A stretch of DNA of 36,246 nucleotides from Barthelona sp. PAP020 (GCA_040182905.1 JARQWU010000085.1:1-36246), one strand, 5' to 3'. Shown: positions 9,847 to 20,188, counted from the first letter of the stretch. Translations and numbers: made by a program. The notes: generated by a model from the letters alone, not told the origin.

Positions 9847-10554
9847 ATGTTGTAATGTGATATTCACATTTTATTCAACAGATATTGTATTTATTTTGAT
9901 AAAAATAAACCAAACAACAAAGAAATTGAATCTTCTTTGTTTTTTAACAAACACTCCAAAATATCTGAAAATATTAACAAAATTCCAGAAGATTGTGGTA
10001 TATTAATACTAGCTGGTGGAGAATCAAAAAGATTTGGCAGTGATAAAGCACTGGCCAATTTTCGTGGGACTAGTCTTTTAAATTTCATTGTAAACAAGTG
10101 TTTACAATTCACAAACAATGAAAATATTGCAATTTCGAGCAATAGATTGACTGATTATAATAATATTACCATTTTATCTGATGATGATAATTTGATGGGC
10201 AAAGGACCATTGGTTGGCATTTTATCCGGATTAAAGCATTTTAAGAGTTTAAATAAAAAATATATGTATATCGTTCCCGTCGATGCTCCATTATTTCCTC
10301 ATGATTTATTTGATCTTTTGTGGGCTCATTTGTCACATGATGTAATTTTCCCTTATGCAAATGGATACAGGCAGACAACATTTGGTTTATGGAAAACTTC
10401 ATTATATGAAGCATTACAAGCGTATTTGAATGATTCAATGAATCCTCTCAAAATTATCTGTTTTATTCGTTCAGTTAATGGTTTACAAGTGGATATAAAT
10501 GGAGATTTCACAAATATCAACACTTTATCAGATCTTCAATCCACTGAAGGATAA
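9847..10554 (+). CDS. MobA-like molybdenum cofactor nucleotidyltransferase
   Basis: The bacterial MobA family joins GMP to molybdopterin to make MGD cofactor. The nucleotide-binding start is textbook: ILILAGGESKRFGSDKAL (about 10000-10053), followed by GKGPLVGILSGLKH, the metal-binding VPVDAPLFP, the FGLWK strand and the closing FTNINTLSDL in the usual F.NiNTpeDL place. The total of about 220 residues is normal, with an N-terminal extension of some 35 residues before the domain. The 5' end is uncertain: the domain frame has no ATG after the stop at 9853. Removing 30 bases (9852-9881, GTAATG...CAACAG) joins it in frame to ATGs at 9802, 9829 or 9847; I chose the last because 9802 is only 3 bases from the divergent cyclophilin start. 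Eukaryotes usually lack MGD, so transfer from bacteria is suspected. A related MocA-type transferase is the alternative. Confidence 0.8.
9852..9881 (+). other. Possible 30-base intron at the 5' end of the MobA-like gene
   Basis: It begins GTAATG and ends TTCAACAG. Splicing would remove the only in-frame stop between three upstream ATGs and the domain frame. It is shorter than the other two introns and has no clear TACTAAC branch site, so this is a frame-based proposal only. Confidence 0.4.
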
Positions 10555-10900
10555 AATAACCAAACAAGATGGCAATGTTTATTTTATCTTAAAAATTGTT
10601 TATCATCCCTCTTTTTTGTATTTGGTATTACTTGTGAAAAATTCGAAAGTGCCCAGTCCTTTATTATCTTGAAGGAAGGACATCAAACCCTTCCACTACT
10701 AGTCTCTTTTTTGTTTCTCACTGAAAAAGTCCAAAAGATTGGATAAGAACAAGTGAAGTTTTTGAATTTTTGTTGAAAACTCCACTGATTCCTCCCAGAA
10801 AGGAACCGCACTCTTTATTTCATCATCTGATAGTTATCAAACAAGAGTGTGTAGCTTAAAAAGCACTTTTTCAAATAGAAAAAAAAAATATGTCTGTGAT
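10555..10900. other. Intergenic gap between convergent genes, no gene seen
   Basis: 346 bases separate the 3' ends of the MobA-like gene and the DNA polymerase epsilon gene. It holds T- and A-runs typical of 3' flanks here and no ORF or RNA gene I can support. Confidence 0.5.
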
Positions 10901-13900
10901 TTATAAAACGTTCTCATACCATTCAATATTCTCCATCAAAATAAAAAAATCGAACAAAACAGCAATTTTTTTTAACATTTTCAATTTTTTTCTAATTGAA
11001 ACAATTGAAACATCAAAGATCAAGGTATCATCTAAAGGTCTCTCAATGATGTTTGGAATTCCCAATTCACTTCTTTTGGAAATGACAGAAATATCATCAG
11101 AAGAACAAATACAGCATGATTTGGTTAATGTTGATGAATTAGTTCTTCCACATTTAGCACAAATTGGTGGTTTTTTATTCAAAGAAAATATCATCTCGTT
11201 CAAAGTAGATGTCAAATAAGCTTCTATTCTATTAGCATTTATTGAATTTTTGCAGAATGGGCAAGTTAAAAAGGAGTTGATTTCATGTTTCAAATCATTG
11301 ATACTTTTATTCTGTGTAACATCTGTATGTGTTCTAACTCGATCAGAAGATGATTCATTATCATCTGGATCTGAATCTGAACTGATGGATAAAATAGGAA
11401 TGAAATCAAGGTTCCAAACATGATTACAATGAGAACAAGAAACTGATGGGATTAGGATAGTCTCCAAATCAGCAGAAGTAGTCGTATTTGCTAAAGTTGT
11501 CAACTCTGGAACCTTCAAAAACAATAATATCCCTTTTTCAAAAGCTGTTAATGCTGTATGATTAACATTTTGCAATCTCATAAAATCAATCAATAATGAA
11601 ACCATTGAAATACGTTCAATTCCATTATCTAAAGGTTTTAACCTATCTAATTCTCCTAAAATAATAAGAGTATATTCATCGGAAATAAAATTACCAATTT
11701 TAGTTTTAAACAGTGAGTCTTTTTCATTTATGACACTGTTAATTGCTTGACTGGTTTTAGCAAGCGTTGGGCTACTATATATGAGTTCATGATCTAAACG
11801 TTGATCATTTATATCAGCCATTCTTTTCATATCTTCATCTGTGAATGAATTAAATGAAATTTCTTCAAAATAGGTATTTCTATAAATATTTTGAGTTTTA
11901 GTGACAAAATAGGTTAACAGAATTTGAAAAGATTGTTGAAAAGGTTGCGACATTTCAGAAGTTGCAATCAAACTTAAAATTGGAAATCCTTCATAACCAT
12001 ACATTGAACCATTCACTTGCTGAGATTCTCTAGCAATGTTGACTATATTTTGAATGGTTTCATTGTATTCAGCAAGTTCAACAAGTTTGCTAAATTCAGC
12101 CTCATTCCGAGCACATACCTCCTCATATTTGTAATTATCAAATCTTTCCAAATTCTCACTCGTTAATGGAGGTAAATCATCAACCTGTTGTTGTAAGATC
12201 TCCTTATATTCATTTGATAAGGGCATCAACAATTGAATCTTGTTGTTACCATTCAGAATATAACTTCCTCCATCATAATACTCTCTGATATTTAATTGCA
12301 AAAACATGAACTCCTCTTGCAATAAAAGACTATTCAAACATTCAATCAAGAAACTTCTTGCAGTTTTTATATTCATTTTTGTCGTATCAACCATGATACT
12401 GGAATATGTAGCCTCAATAACATTCAAACCCAACTTTTCCAAACTTTTTATCAAAGTTTTCAAAAACAATTGAGCAAACATAAACATTTCTTGCTTGATT
12501 GAAGGATCATACAAACCAGAAACCTCAGATTGAATCCATCTGGAAAAATTTTGAATATAGTTCCAACTTAAACTGGATACCCAATTACTGTCATAGAGAT
12601 TTTGCATCCAACTCAAAATTACATTCCTATAAGCTAATAAAGCCATGTGTACACTATCTATTTCGTTTGAAACATCAATTTCAGGTATCAAATGTAAAGC
12701 TTTGAACAATAAATTTTCAATGCCAATGTGGACAATTACGGTTTCATAATATCCAGGAATACAGACATGGAATGGTGCATTTGCATTTTGTGTCGATCCA
12801 TTTCCACTCAAAGAACTAACCTCTTGTTGTAATGGTATCAATCCATATCTTGTAGTTCCATAATCTGGTTGAGCCACCGTTGAATACCAAGAAACTAAAT
12901 TGTACGTCTTTAATTCTCTCAACATCATAATATCCATGGTTACCATTGATATATCTTGATTATAAATGTTTCCAGGTATTATTTGACTGAATATTGATAA
13001 CTCCAATGTCTCTAGCAAGACGCTAGGAACTTGCAAGTATCTTAAAGCCAAACGTTTGATCATTTCATGATACCATGCCAAATCTGTTCCGAGGATGGTG
13101 TCTCGATCGTTGAACGCAAGAATAAACAGAGGGAATCCGTTCAACATTGGTAGTTTCTGTGTTAATTCTTTGACAATATTTGATTGCAGAATAATTGAAA
13201 TTTTGCCCAAAGTGCCATTCAGTTGTGAAATGAATTTTTGCATGTTGCTAAAATATTTGCCTTTATTTTGAGAAAAATGAGTGTTAATTTGAAATTCATC
13301 AAAATTTTGCCAAAACTTGTCACATTTTGAAAAATTTTGAGAATTTTCAAAAGCAATACTCTGTTGTTTCAACAATAATATGAACTCCTTCTTAAAACCA
13401 ACAGTATTGGGCTCGTCTTCTTTGTTAGGAATGGTAATAAAAAGGTCCACTTGTCTTTGATTAATATTGACGATTGACGTGAAATAAGCACTGCCAGATC
13501 CTTGTCTTATCTTAGCTAAAAAAATATAAAGTGGTTGAATACTTGAATTCAATATCAAATCCAACAACAGATCTCTTACAGCCCACAAGTTGCTCTGATC
13601 AATTGTCTCCAAATCATCTAGCGTAAAAACTTTTTCCTTACGTTCACTTGAACTGCTTCCTAACAATTCATACCTAGTTTTACTGTTGATTCTGCAAAAT
13701 GGTCCTTGTAAACCGCTCAATAATTTAATTAAAGGAGTCATTCTTGAACCATATAAACCTTCAACAAACGGCAAATATGACAATTGAAGGAAAAATTCTT
13801 CATAATTATGATATGTGCTGAATGGCATTGTAAGCTTGTATAAATGATGTTTTTCATGATGGTGGGGCAAATGATAATCTTCCACAGGTGTAATATTCAC

Positions 13901-16900
13901 CAGAGGAGGAAACTCAAGATGATCTTGAAACGTGTCCGTTAAAAAATTGACAAAAATCTCTTGCTCTGCCTCAAAAAGGTATTGATCAAGTCTAACTGTT
14001 TCTGGATTTAGCTTCTTAATATTTCTTGAAAATGAATCATTTGAATCGAAAACAAACCATAATTTGAACATCCCTTCAGTTTTGGTAGGTGTTAAACGAA
14101 GAGGTATAAATGTGGTATTCAATGGGTCAAGATTCATATTGGTAATAACAGCAGTCGTTTCCATGGGCACATCATCTGTTTGTGTTAAATTTAAAGCGTG
14201 AGATCCCCTCAATGTTTTATGATTCTGTTTGGATCCTTGACCCATTACAACATCACGATACAATGATTCTGCCTGAACATTTGTTAATGCTAAAGGCTTT
14301 TCTATTGTCGGTTTTAGTTGTTTTAAAGCAACCATTTGACGCCATAATGGCATTAATTTACTCACTACCACTTTCTTTTCATCAGCAGTATGTGGCATTT
14401 CAAGTTTTTGCTTATCAATTTCAGAAATAATAATCGGCTTTTCGTCTCGTCTCAAAGCCAAAGGCAAAGCTAACTCTTTGAAGGTATGAAACTCATTGAT
14501 ATGTTCATCCATTTCATCAACAGGTTTATCATCATCTCCAGGACTTAAAGGGGATTTGATACCTTCCATAGTAGGAGACATGTGACCGATTAGAGGAGAA
14601 CTTCCATTAATGTCAATAGAATTATCCAAATCAAAAAAAGTGTTGTGCTGTTTCAACAGAGTTTTATGCTTCATACAACTACTATCAATAATCTCCATGT
14701 CTTCCACATCTTCCATGTCCAAAAAGTTCACTGGCTTTTGATTTTGATTCGAAGAAGTAAGTTCTTGCTTTGTAAAGAAAGATCCGATTGTACTTTGTGT
14801 CAAACCAATCTCTCTTAGCCTTACTTTTGCCTGTAACCATTGAGGCAAAGAAACAGATGGTAGAGGATTGTTAAGGCCTTGCAATACAGCGGGAATACAT
14901 ACTAATTTCTGTATAGTTGTTGTTAAACGTTCCTTGTAATAACCCCAATCAAGAATATGCCTGATATCAAACTGTTTCATGAAAGGATCACACCACCTAC
15001 GAAGGAACATTTGTTTTACAGAAGGATCAGAACTGAAAATCTGAATAGGAATTGCACGTTGTGTAACTTCACCTGAAATAGGATACTTACTGATAATATA
15101 TTCACATTTCAAACCAGTTGACTGTGATAAATTATCTCCCAGTAAATCCCTCAATCGTTTGGCAACAACAACACCAACTGTTTTAGAATTACCGTATTCA
15201 TCAACGCTTTTCGATAAATTCTTTGACTCTGACAACAAATGCAAAATTTCAGCCTCTGTCAGAGTAATGCCTTCACTGTCTAAAATACTAATCCAATGTT
15301 GAGCACGTTGGGCAACGGCTTCATAACAGGTTTCCAATGATGTGCCCGCTAAATAGTCGCCAAAAATTTCTGCTTGAAATTGTTTGATAATTTCCAACTC
15401 TCCACGCCTCTTTATTTCAAATCCTTTAAGTTCAGCAATAGAACCATCGAAGTTAAACACGACATATCTTTTTTTCAACAAAACATTTTCAATAGGTGAA
15501 GCAGGCAAAACCATTGCTCTATATGGTCCATCCAATTCAAAAAAGATTGAACAATGAGTTTCTCGCTTCCACTGTCCAGTTTTGGGATCAAACGTTTGGT
15601 ATTGATCATTAAGATACTTATAATGCACATCTGAGTTCAACATTAAGCAAGGATATGAAATGGGAAGATTCTTATTGTCTGCGGTCTTCAAAACAAAATC
15701 ATCAGGAAAACTAGAAGGTAAACAACACCAAATACCATCTGTATCTAACTCTAATGGAATTCCCAGTTCTTCTACCAGTTCACGAGCATCTTGAATAATG
15801 TTAGCTCCTTGATGAGTAACTGTTCCAGCCATTTCCATTGAGTACCAACGTGCACTCACACGCATGACATAACCATAGAACGAGTTAAGAATACATTTAT
15901 GAGCGATCTGTAATGAATCATACAACACGACCATTTGATTAAGTCTGGATATTTCTGAAGCCATTGAATCTTTCAATACAAGAAATTCTTCATTTGATAA
16001 TTCTTTTCTTTTTTTATCCAACATGACATCAATTTTTTTGGCAGAATTTTTATATTTGCTAGCGTATCTTTTATATTCATAACGACGATCTCGAAAAGCA
16101 CGAATAGTATCAATATAAAAAGGATTTTCTCGTTGACAAACAATTGCTTCTCTAGTTTCTTCAAAAGTATCATGAGATTTTTTAAAATGCTTTTGAGAAA
16201 ATTTTTTCACTCTTGATTCCAGCAAATCTAATTGTTTTTGCTTCCCTAATTGATGATATCTAACCTTTTCTTCAATTCCATTCATTGTAGTATCAAACAA
16301 TTCATCTTCTAATTGATGTAATAATTTTTTCACTTGTATTTCATTGATTCGATATATATCACCTCTCCAAACCCAATTCAATCTTCTTTGACATTTATAC
16401 ATCTCTCGGTTAGCATAAAATTCACATTTACTGCAGAATTTCGAATCAGGTAATACAGCAGTAGGTTGTAATCGATTTGTTAAAATAATATTGGGATACA
16501 TAGCTCCTACATCCAAATGATAAATTAATGGTTTTTCTTTAAATACAGGATTATCTCTAATCTGTATTAACCTATTCTCAATCGTTTCACAAATTGAATC
16601 AAAATTGGTGATTTCTTCAATCTTCATTTTCCTTTCAATTTCAACGTAAAATGTCAAATCTCTTCTAACTTTCTTTATTAATTCATCATATTTTGAAGGA
16701 TTAACATTGAATTTAATTGGTATGTCTGACCTATATACACCTGTATTTAAACATTCAACATGTCCACCGATATATGTCTCGGATTTTATTAATTTTCCGT
16801 TACGATATCTGATAGGATCTTTTATGTATTTATTTGGTGCAACTATATGTTCTTTAGAGGCTTCTGCCAATAATAAAGCTTCACAAAGTGTACCAGAACC

Positions 16901-18235
16901 TTTTCTTAAAACATCATCTGGAGGTAAAGGAATAATATTACATAAAGCAAAGATAAAAGGATGAACGTATTTCATGTACAGATCATATGTAGCTACTGCA
17001 TCGGAGACAGAATAATTCGCCAGTTCTGTTGGGTGTGTTTTAGCAAAAAGAGCAATATCTTCTGGATCCAGTTGGTAAGGATCATAATTCAATTTGTATC
17101 TAGTGACTGCCTTCAAAGATTGACTACCTTGGGGTAAATAAGAATCTCTACGTACCCATTCCAAACAATCCAAATGACAAGCATAATTAGAAGTATAACG
17201 TAAATTATCCTTTCCATATACATTTTTACCACCTGTTTTTTGTCCAGAAATTTGAATTTTTTTATACATTGAAATTTCATGAATTTCACTTCTACGTTCA
17301 ATATAAGGCCAATCGAAATAATCACCATTAAAAGAAGAAAATACTTGTGGTTTTAGTTCAATTATATGATTGAAAAATTTCAACAAGAGATTCTTTTCAT
17401 TATGACAATTCCAGCAGGTAAAGTGGTAATTGCGGTAATCAAATGAATCAATATCAGCAGCAACAACATTTCGATTGATTATCAAAAATCCATTTCCATC
17501 TACTACATAAGAAATCATACTAATCTCATCAACATTACTATCAGGAAACATTAACGGTGCCTTAGTGGTTTCTATATCAAATGCTAGAATCGACAAATCA
17601 GCACGAATAACATCATCAACCAGTTTTCGCATCTTTACATTTCGACTATGTACACTTATCTCATACCAAAACCCTGCATTAATTCCTTCTTCAACACAAA
17701 ACCTTGTTAAATATGGAACATCATATTCAGCAAACGTTTGAATCATCATTCCAAATTGTATCGTCTCAGATGTCTCATCAACAGTCAACTTCTCTAATCC
17801 CAATTTTCTCAATTGATCAGTTCCATTATCGCTTAAATCTTCATAAACTTTTAAAATATTTTGAATTTCATTTACTTTCATTCGCATTTGATTCTCATTA
17901 AAAAAAGAAATTTTAAAGAAATCAGGTTTTTCGCGTTGAATTAAATGATTAGGTTCAGATAAATCTAATTTTTGTACAATTTCAATGTCTTGACAACTAT
18001 CACTAAAGAAACTTTGACATTCAGAATAAAAATCTTCTAAATATTCAATTTTCGGTCGCAATAAAAAATATGGTGAAAAAGGATAGGTGACTTTGAATCT
18101 GTTTCCATTTTTTTCCAAAAAATATAATGATATGGCACTTCTCTGTGGAGTTTGACCAACTCCTTCTATTCTCGTCACATTAAAATTATATAACCATCCT
18201 ACTTTGTTTCCACTGGTCAAAGATTCTGGTTCCAT
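10901..18235 (-). CDS. POLE: DNA polymerase epsilon catalytic subunit
   Basis: 2444 residues without an intron, against about 2220-2290 in yeast and human. This B-family polymerase copies the leading strand. The exonuclease motifs are intact: FDIETTKAP (219), NGDYFDWPYI (303), YSVSDAVATY (408). So are the polymerase motifs: DVGAMYPNIILTNRLQP (575), KCILNSFYGY (780) and ELDTDGIWC (829). The four cysteines of the epsilon-specific iron-sulfur site in the palm insertion are at 601, 604, 615 and 700. A PCNA-binding box, QSTIGSFF, lies at 1147-1154, in the place of the yeast one. The non-catalytic second half is long and divergent. Near the end are two zinc modules: CysA (CSHC at 2267 with CPFC near 2325) and CysB (CAKC near 2359 with CCIC). 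An extra tail of about 67 residues follows CysB. Identity is secure. Confidence 0.97.
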   Translation of the reverse strand: MEPESLTSGNKVGWLYNFNVTRIEGVGQTPQRSAISLYFLEKNGNRFKVTYPFSPYFLLRPKIEYLEDFYSECQSFFSDSCQDIEIVQKLDLSEPNHLIQREKPDFFKISFFNENQMRMKVNEIQNILKVYEDLSDNGTDQLRKLGLEKLTVDETSETIQFGMMIQTFAEYDVPYLTRFCVEEGINAGFWYEISVHSRNVKMRKLVDDVIRADLSILAFDIETTKAPLMFPDSNVDEISMISYVVDGNGFLIINRNVVAADIDSFDYRNYHFTCWNCHNEKNLLLKFFNHIIELKPQVFSSFNGDYFDWPYIERRSEIHEISMYKKIQISGQKTGGKNVYGKDNLRYTSNYACHLDCLEWVRRDSYLPQGSQSLKAVTRYKLNYDPYQLDPEDIALFAKTHPTELANYSVSDAVATYDLYMKYVHPFIFALCNIIPLPPDDVLRKGSGTLCEALLLAEASKEHIVAPNKYIKDPIRYRNGKLIKSETYIGGHVECLNTGVYRSDIPIKFNVNPSKYDELIKKVRRDLTFYVEIERKMKIEEITNFDSICETIENRLIQIRDNPVFKEKPLIYHLDVGAMYPNIILTNRLQPTAVLPDSKFCSKCEFYANREMYKCQRRLNWVWRGDIYRINEIQVKKLLHQLEDELFDTTMNGIEEKVRYHQLGKQKQLDLLESRVKKFSQKHFKKSHDTFEETREAIVCQRENPFYIDTIRAFRDRRYEYKRYASKYKNSAKKIDVMLDKKRKELSNEEFLVLKDSMASEISRLNQMVVLYDSLQIAHKCILNSFYGYVMRVSARWYSMEMAGTVTHQGANIIQDARELVEELGIPLELDTDGIWCCLPSSFPDDFVLKTADNKNLPISYPCLMLNSDVHYKYLNDQYQTFDPKTGQWKRETHCSIFFELDGPYRAMVLPASPIENVLLKKRYVVFNFDGSIAELKGFEIKRRGELEIIKQFQAEIFGDYLAGTSLETCYEAVAQRAQHWISILDSEGITLTEAEILHLLSESKNLSKSVDEYGNSKTVGVVVAKRLRDLLGDNLSQSTGLKCEYIISKYPISGEVTQRAIPIQIFSSDPSVKQMFLRRWCDPFMKQFDIRHILDWGYYKERLTTTIQKLVCIPAVLQGLNNPLPSVSLPQWLQAKVRLREIGLTQSTIGSFFTKQELTSSNQNQKPVNFLDMEDVEDMEIIDSSCMKHKTLLKQHNTFFDLDNSIDINGSSPLIGHMSPTMEGIKSPLSPGDDDKPVDEMDEHINEFHTFKELALPLALRRDEKPIIISEIDKQKLEMPHTADEKKVVVSKLMPLWRQMVALKQLKPTIEKPLALTNVQAESLYRDVVMGQGSKQNHKTLRGSHALNLTQTDDVPMETTAVITNMNLDPLNTTFIPLRLTPTKTEGMFKLWFVFDSNDSFSRNIKKLNPETVRLDQYLFEAEQEIFVNFLTDTFQDHLEFPPLVNITPVEDYHLPHHHEKHHLYKLTMPFSTYHNYEEFFLQLSYLPFVEGLYGSRMTPLIKLLSGLQGPFCRINSKTRYELLGSSSSERKEKVFTLDDLETIDQSNLWAVRDLLLDLILNSSIQPLYIFLAKIRQGSGSAYFTSIVNINQRQVDLFITIPNKEDEPNTVGFKKEFILLLKQQSIAFENSQNFSKCDKFWQNFDEFQINTHFSQNKGKYFSNMQKFISQLNGTLGKISIILQSNIVKELTQKLPMLNGFPLFILAFNDRDTILGTDLAWYHEMIKRLALRYLQVPSVLLETLELSIFSQIIPGNIYNQDISMVTMDIMMLRELKTYNLVSWYSTVAQPDYGTTRYGLIPLQQEVSSLSGNGSTQNANAPFHVCIPGYYETVIVHIGIENLLFKALHLIPEIDVSNEIDSVHMALLAYRNVILSWMQNLYDSNWVSSLSWNYIQNFSRWIQSEVSGLYDPSIKQEMFMFAQLFLKTLIKSLEKLGLNVIEATYSSIMVDTTKMNIKTARSFLIECLNSLLLQEEFMFLQLNIREYYDGGSYILNGNNKIQLLMPLSNEYKEILQQQVDDLPPLTSENLERFDNYKYEEVCARNEAEFSKLVELAEYNETIQNIVNIARESQQVNGSMYGYEGFPILSLIATSEMSQPFQQSFQILLTYFVTKTQNIYRNTYFEEISFNSFTDEDMKRMADINDQRLDHELIYSSPTLAKTSQAINSVINEKDSLFKTKIGNFISDEYTLIILGELDRLKPLDNGIERISMVSLLIDFMRLQNVNHTALTAFEKGILLFLKVPELTTLANTTTSADLETILIPSVSCSHCNHVWNLDFIPILSISSDSDPDDNESSSDRVRTHTDVTQNKSINDLKHEINSFLTCPFCKNSINANRIEAYLTSTLNEMIFSLNKKPPICAKCGRTNSSTLTKSCCICSSDDISVISKRSELGIPNIIERPLDDTLIFDVSIVSIRKKLKMLKKIAVLFDFFILMENIEWYENVL

Positions 18236-18320
18236 TGGATTAAAATGAATTGTATCAATAATTATGATTGATTTTTTTTTTCCTTTTTCTTTCTTAAATA
18301 TTTATAATAATGGTTTTATT

Positions 18321-18761
18321 ATGAAATTTTCGTCATTAAAATCAATAAGATTAAGATTATTACAAATTATTTCGATACAAATGATGTCTTATGTAATTTT
18401 TTCTACCTTTTACACTATTTTTGGCATATTTGTCAATAAAATACCATCTTTGGTTGTAGTATTCTCACATCATATCATTAAGCAACCGGAATTTTTTTTT
18501 ATTTACCGAATTTCGACATTTCTTTCTTCTTTTATCCTTGGTTATTATATATATTATGTAGTAACACTTCCCAAATTAATTTTGGATTTTACAGTGAGTG
18601 AAATGATCATTCACTTCTTAATTTCATTTGCTTTCACTTTTTCCTTTCCTTCATTCTCCTTTATAGTTTGGTATTTCTTTATGAGAGTGATAACTTTCTG
18701 TGTTGCATATTTTTTTGCTCATCGAAAGTATATGAGAACAATAAGCATTCATTTATCATAA
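18321..18761 (+). CDS. SYS1: SYS1-like Golgi membrane protein
   Basis: 146 residues from the ATG at 18321; an in-frame ATG at 18264 would add 19 residues of Phe-rich sequence and is less likely. Four hydrophobic segments span the protein. The signature is in the third and fourth: LPKLILDFTVSEMIIHFLISF matches the LDFTxTxHxxH region of SYS1, and the end, FFAHRKYMRTISI, matches the family's CMRTELKEIPL ending. SYS1 is a four-pass Golgi protein that recruits the GTPase ARFRP1/ARL3 to the trans-Golgi for vesicle docking. It is divergent from the polymerase gene, with 85 bases between start codons. The call rests on motif and topology; the first half is poorly conserved. Confidence 0.82.
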   Translation: MKFSSLKSIRLRLLQIISIQMMSYVIFSTFYTIFGIFVNKIPSLVVVFSHHIIKQPEFFFIYRISTFLSSFILGYYIYYVVTLPKLILDFTVSEMIIHFLISFAFTFSFPSFSFIVWYFFMRVITFCVAYFFAHRKYMRTISIHLS

Positions 18762-19386
18762 ACAGTTTAAAAAACTTGTTTTTTCCAATCAAAGCTTTTA
18801 AAAAAGTGAAAAATATTCACCAAAACCAAAAGTTAAGACTTTTTATATTGGTTCATTAAAGAAATGGTCTTTAAAATCCAATTCAGCAGGATTATGTTGG
18901 AACCAATTGAAGGTTAAATTTGCAAAAAAAATGTCTTTCCATTTATTTTCAGGCCAAGAAGCAGTGTGCATATGAGTGAATAGGGAAAAATTGAGAGGAA
19001 AGAATTTTTCTGAAATTTCCCAATTCCATTGGTTTTAATGTTTTTTTTATCTACAAATAAATATAACTGTCTCACAATGGAAACAACACATTTCTTATTC
19101 ACTTATACGAACAGTGTTTTTTGATTTGAAAATCATGGTTTTTTTTGCAAGAATAATTTTTGTATTTACAAATTGATAAAATTTGGAAAGCTTTTTATCA
19201 AAAAAACATTTTTTCCTCAATTAATTCCTGATCACAATGTTTTTAAGATTAAAAAATAGATTTAAAAAAGATATTTTCTTCATTTTTTAAAAACTACAAA
19301 ATTCTATTTTTTTTATTTTATTTTATTTAATTTAATTTATTTTTATTTTATTATCAACAAGAAAAATTTTTTTTACATTTTTACAG
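18762..19386. other. 625-base AT-rich gap between convergent genes
   Basis: The 3' half is an extreme T/A stretch (19250-19380), with repeated TTTTATTTTATTTAATTTAA-like runs, probably the 3' flank of the minus-strand gene that follows. The only ORF is a weak 62-codon one at 18914-19102 on the minus strand, which I do not support. Confidence 0.5.
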
Positions 19387-20088
19387 TCAAGGACGAATAA
19401 TCCTAATAGTCTTGTGAGGTTTTTGTTTTTGATTTGATTCTTTAGGTTTTCGTTGGGGAGGACTCACAGCTCTGTAAGATTCATCATTTGTAAGATCAAT
19501 AGAAATGGTTTGAGGAGAATTATTGAATGTATCTGTTAGATCAACAGCAATAACATTAGTTTTTTGTTTTTGTCTTGATTTTCCCTTCACAGTAGTTAAA
19601 TTGGTGTGAACGTTTTTTCTTTCATAAGCTTCGTGCCTTGGTTTTGTTTTGGGAGCCACACTTCTTTGTTTGTTATTTAAAGCTTGTTGTAATTTAGTTA
19701 TTGTCAGTTCAGCATTTCTCAATTTTTCACTCAAAATTTGATTTTCTTGCTCTAATTCTTGATTTCTATTTTGTGCTTCTTCTAATCTTCGAATGTATGT
19801 ATTCATTTGTTGTGTAGATTCTGAAGTAAGTGAAGACATATTGTTAGGTTGTGTGGGAATGGTCGAAAAAGAATTATTAAAGAAATTCGAACTATAAGGT
19901 GGATTATTATGGGAATATTCAACATTGGAATCACTTCCAATAATATTTATTGGTCTAACATTTGAAAACCTTTGTGTTGAATTGGGTGTATTAAAATTTG
20001 AATGATTTCTTTGAATTATGGCACTTTGAGGTGTCGCAATCAAATTCGGATTTCGTAAACGATCCAATAATTCATGCGCATTAAACAT
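19387..20088 (-). CDS. Hypothetical protein with central coiled coil and two SUMO-interaction-like motifs
   Basis: 233 residues from the ATG at 20088. The first 85 residues are Asn/Ser/Pro/Thr-rich and probably disordered. Residues about 90-145 form one coiled coil (YIRRLEEAQNRNQELEQENQ and following). The rest is basic (KGKSRQKQK, RPQRK-like segments), typical of a nuclear protein. Two motifs, VIAVDLTD and ISIDLTNDE, are about 17 residues apart. Each is a hydrophobic V/I-rich core with DLT and nearby acids, the form of a SUMO-interaction motif (as VIDLT in RNF4). No RING, helicase or nuclease domain is present, so it is not a recognised SUMO-targeted ligase. It may be an adaptor that binds poly-SUMO. 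Not recognised as a named gene. Confidence 0.75.
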   Translation of the reverse strand: MFNAHELLDRLRNPNLIATPQSAIIQRNHSNFNTPNSTQRFSNVRPINIIGSDSNVEYSHNNPPYSSNFFNNSFSTIPTQPNNMSSLTSESTQQMNTYIRRLEEAQNRNQELEQENQILSEKLRNAELTITKLQQALNNKQRSVAPKTKPRHEAYERKNVHTNLTTVKGKSRQKQKTNVIAVDLTDTFNNSPQTISIDLTNDESYRAVSPPQRKPKESNQKQKPHKTIRIIRP

Positions 20089-20188
20089 ATGTCGAAATAA
20101 TTAAAAAAAAAATTTCTTTTGTTCTCAAAAAATAAAAAGGACTATAATTTACAAAAAAAAAACATATCATTGAACTGTTTTAATAACT

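Noticed and set aside
10890-11219. Plus-strand ORF starting MSVIYKTF
   Set aside because: It is antisense to the end of the DNA polymerase epsilon gene, which is the well-supported frame.
18914-19102. Minus-strand ORF of 62 codons
   Set aside because: No motif, poor composition and located in an AT-rich gap.
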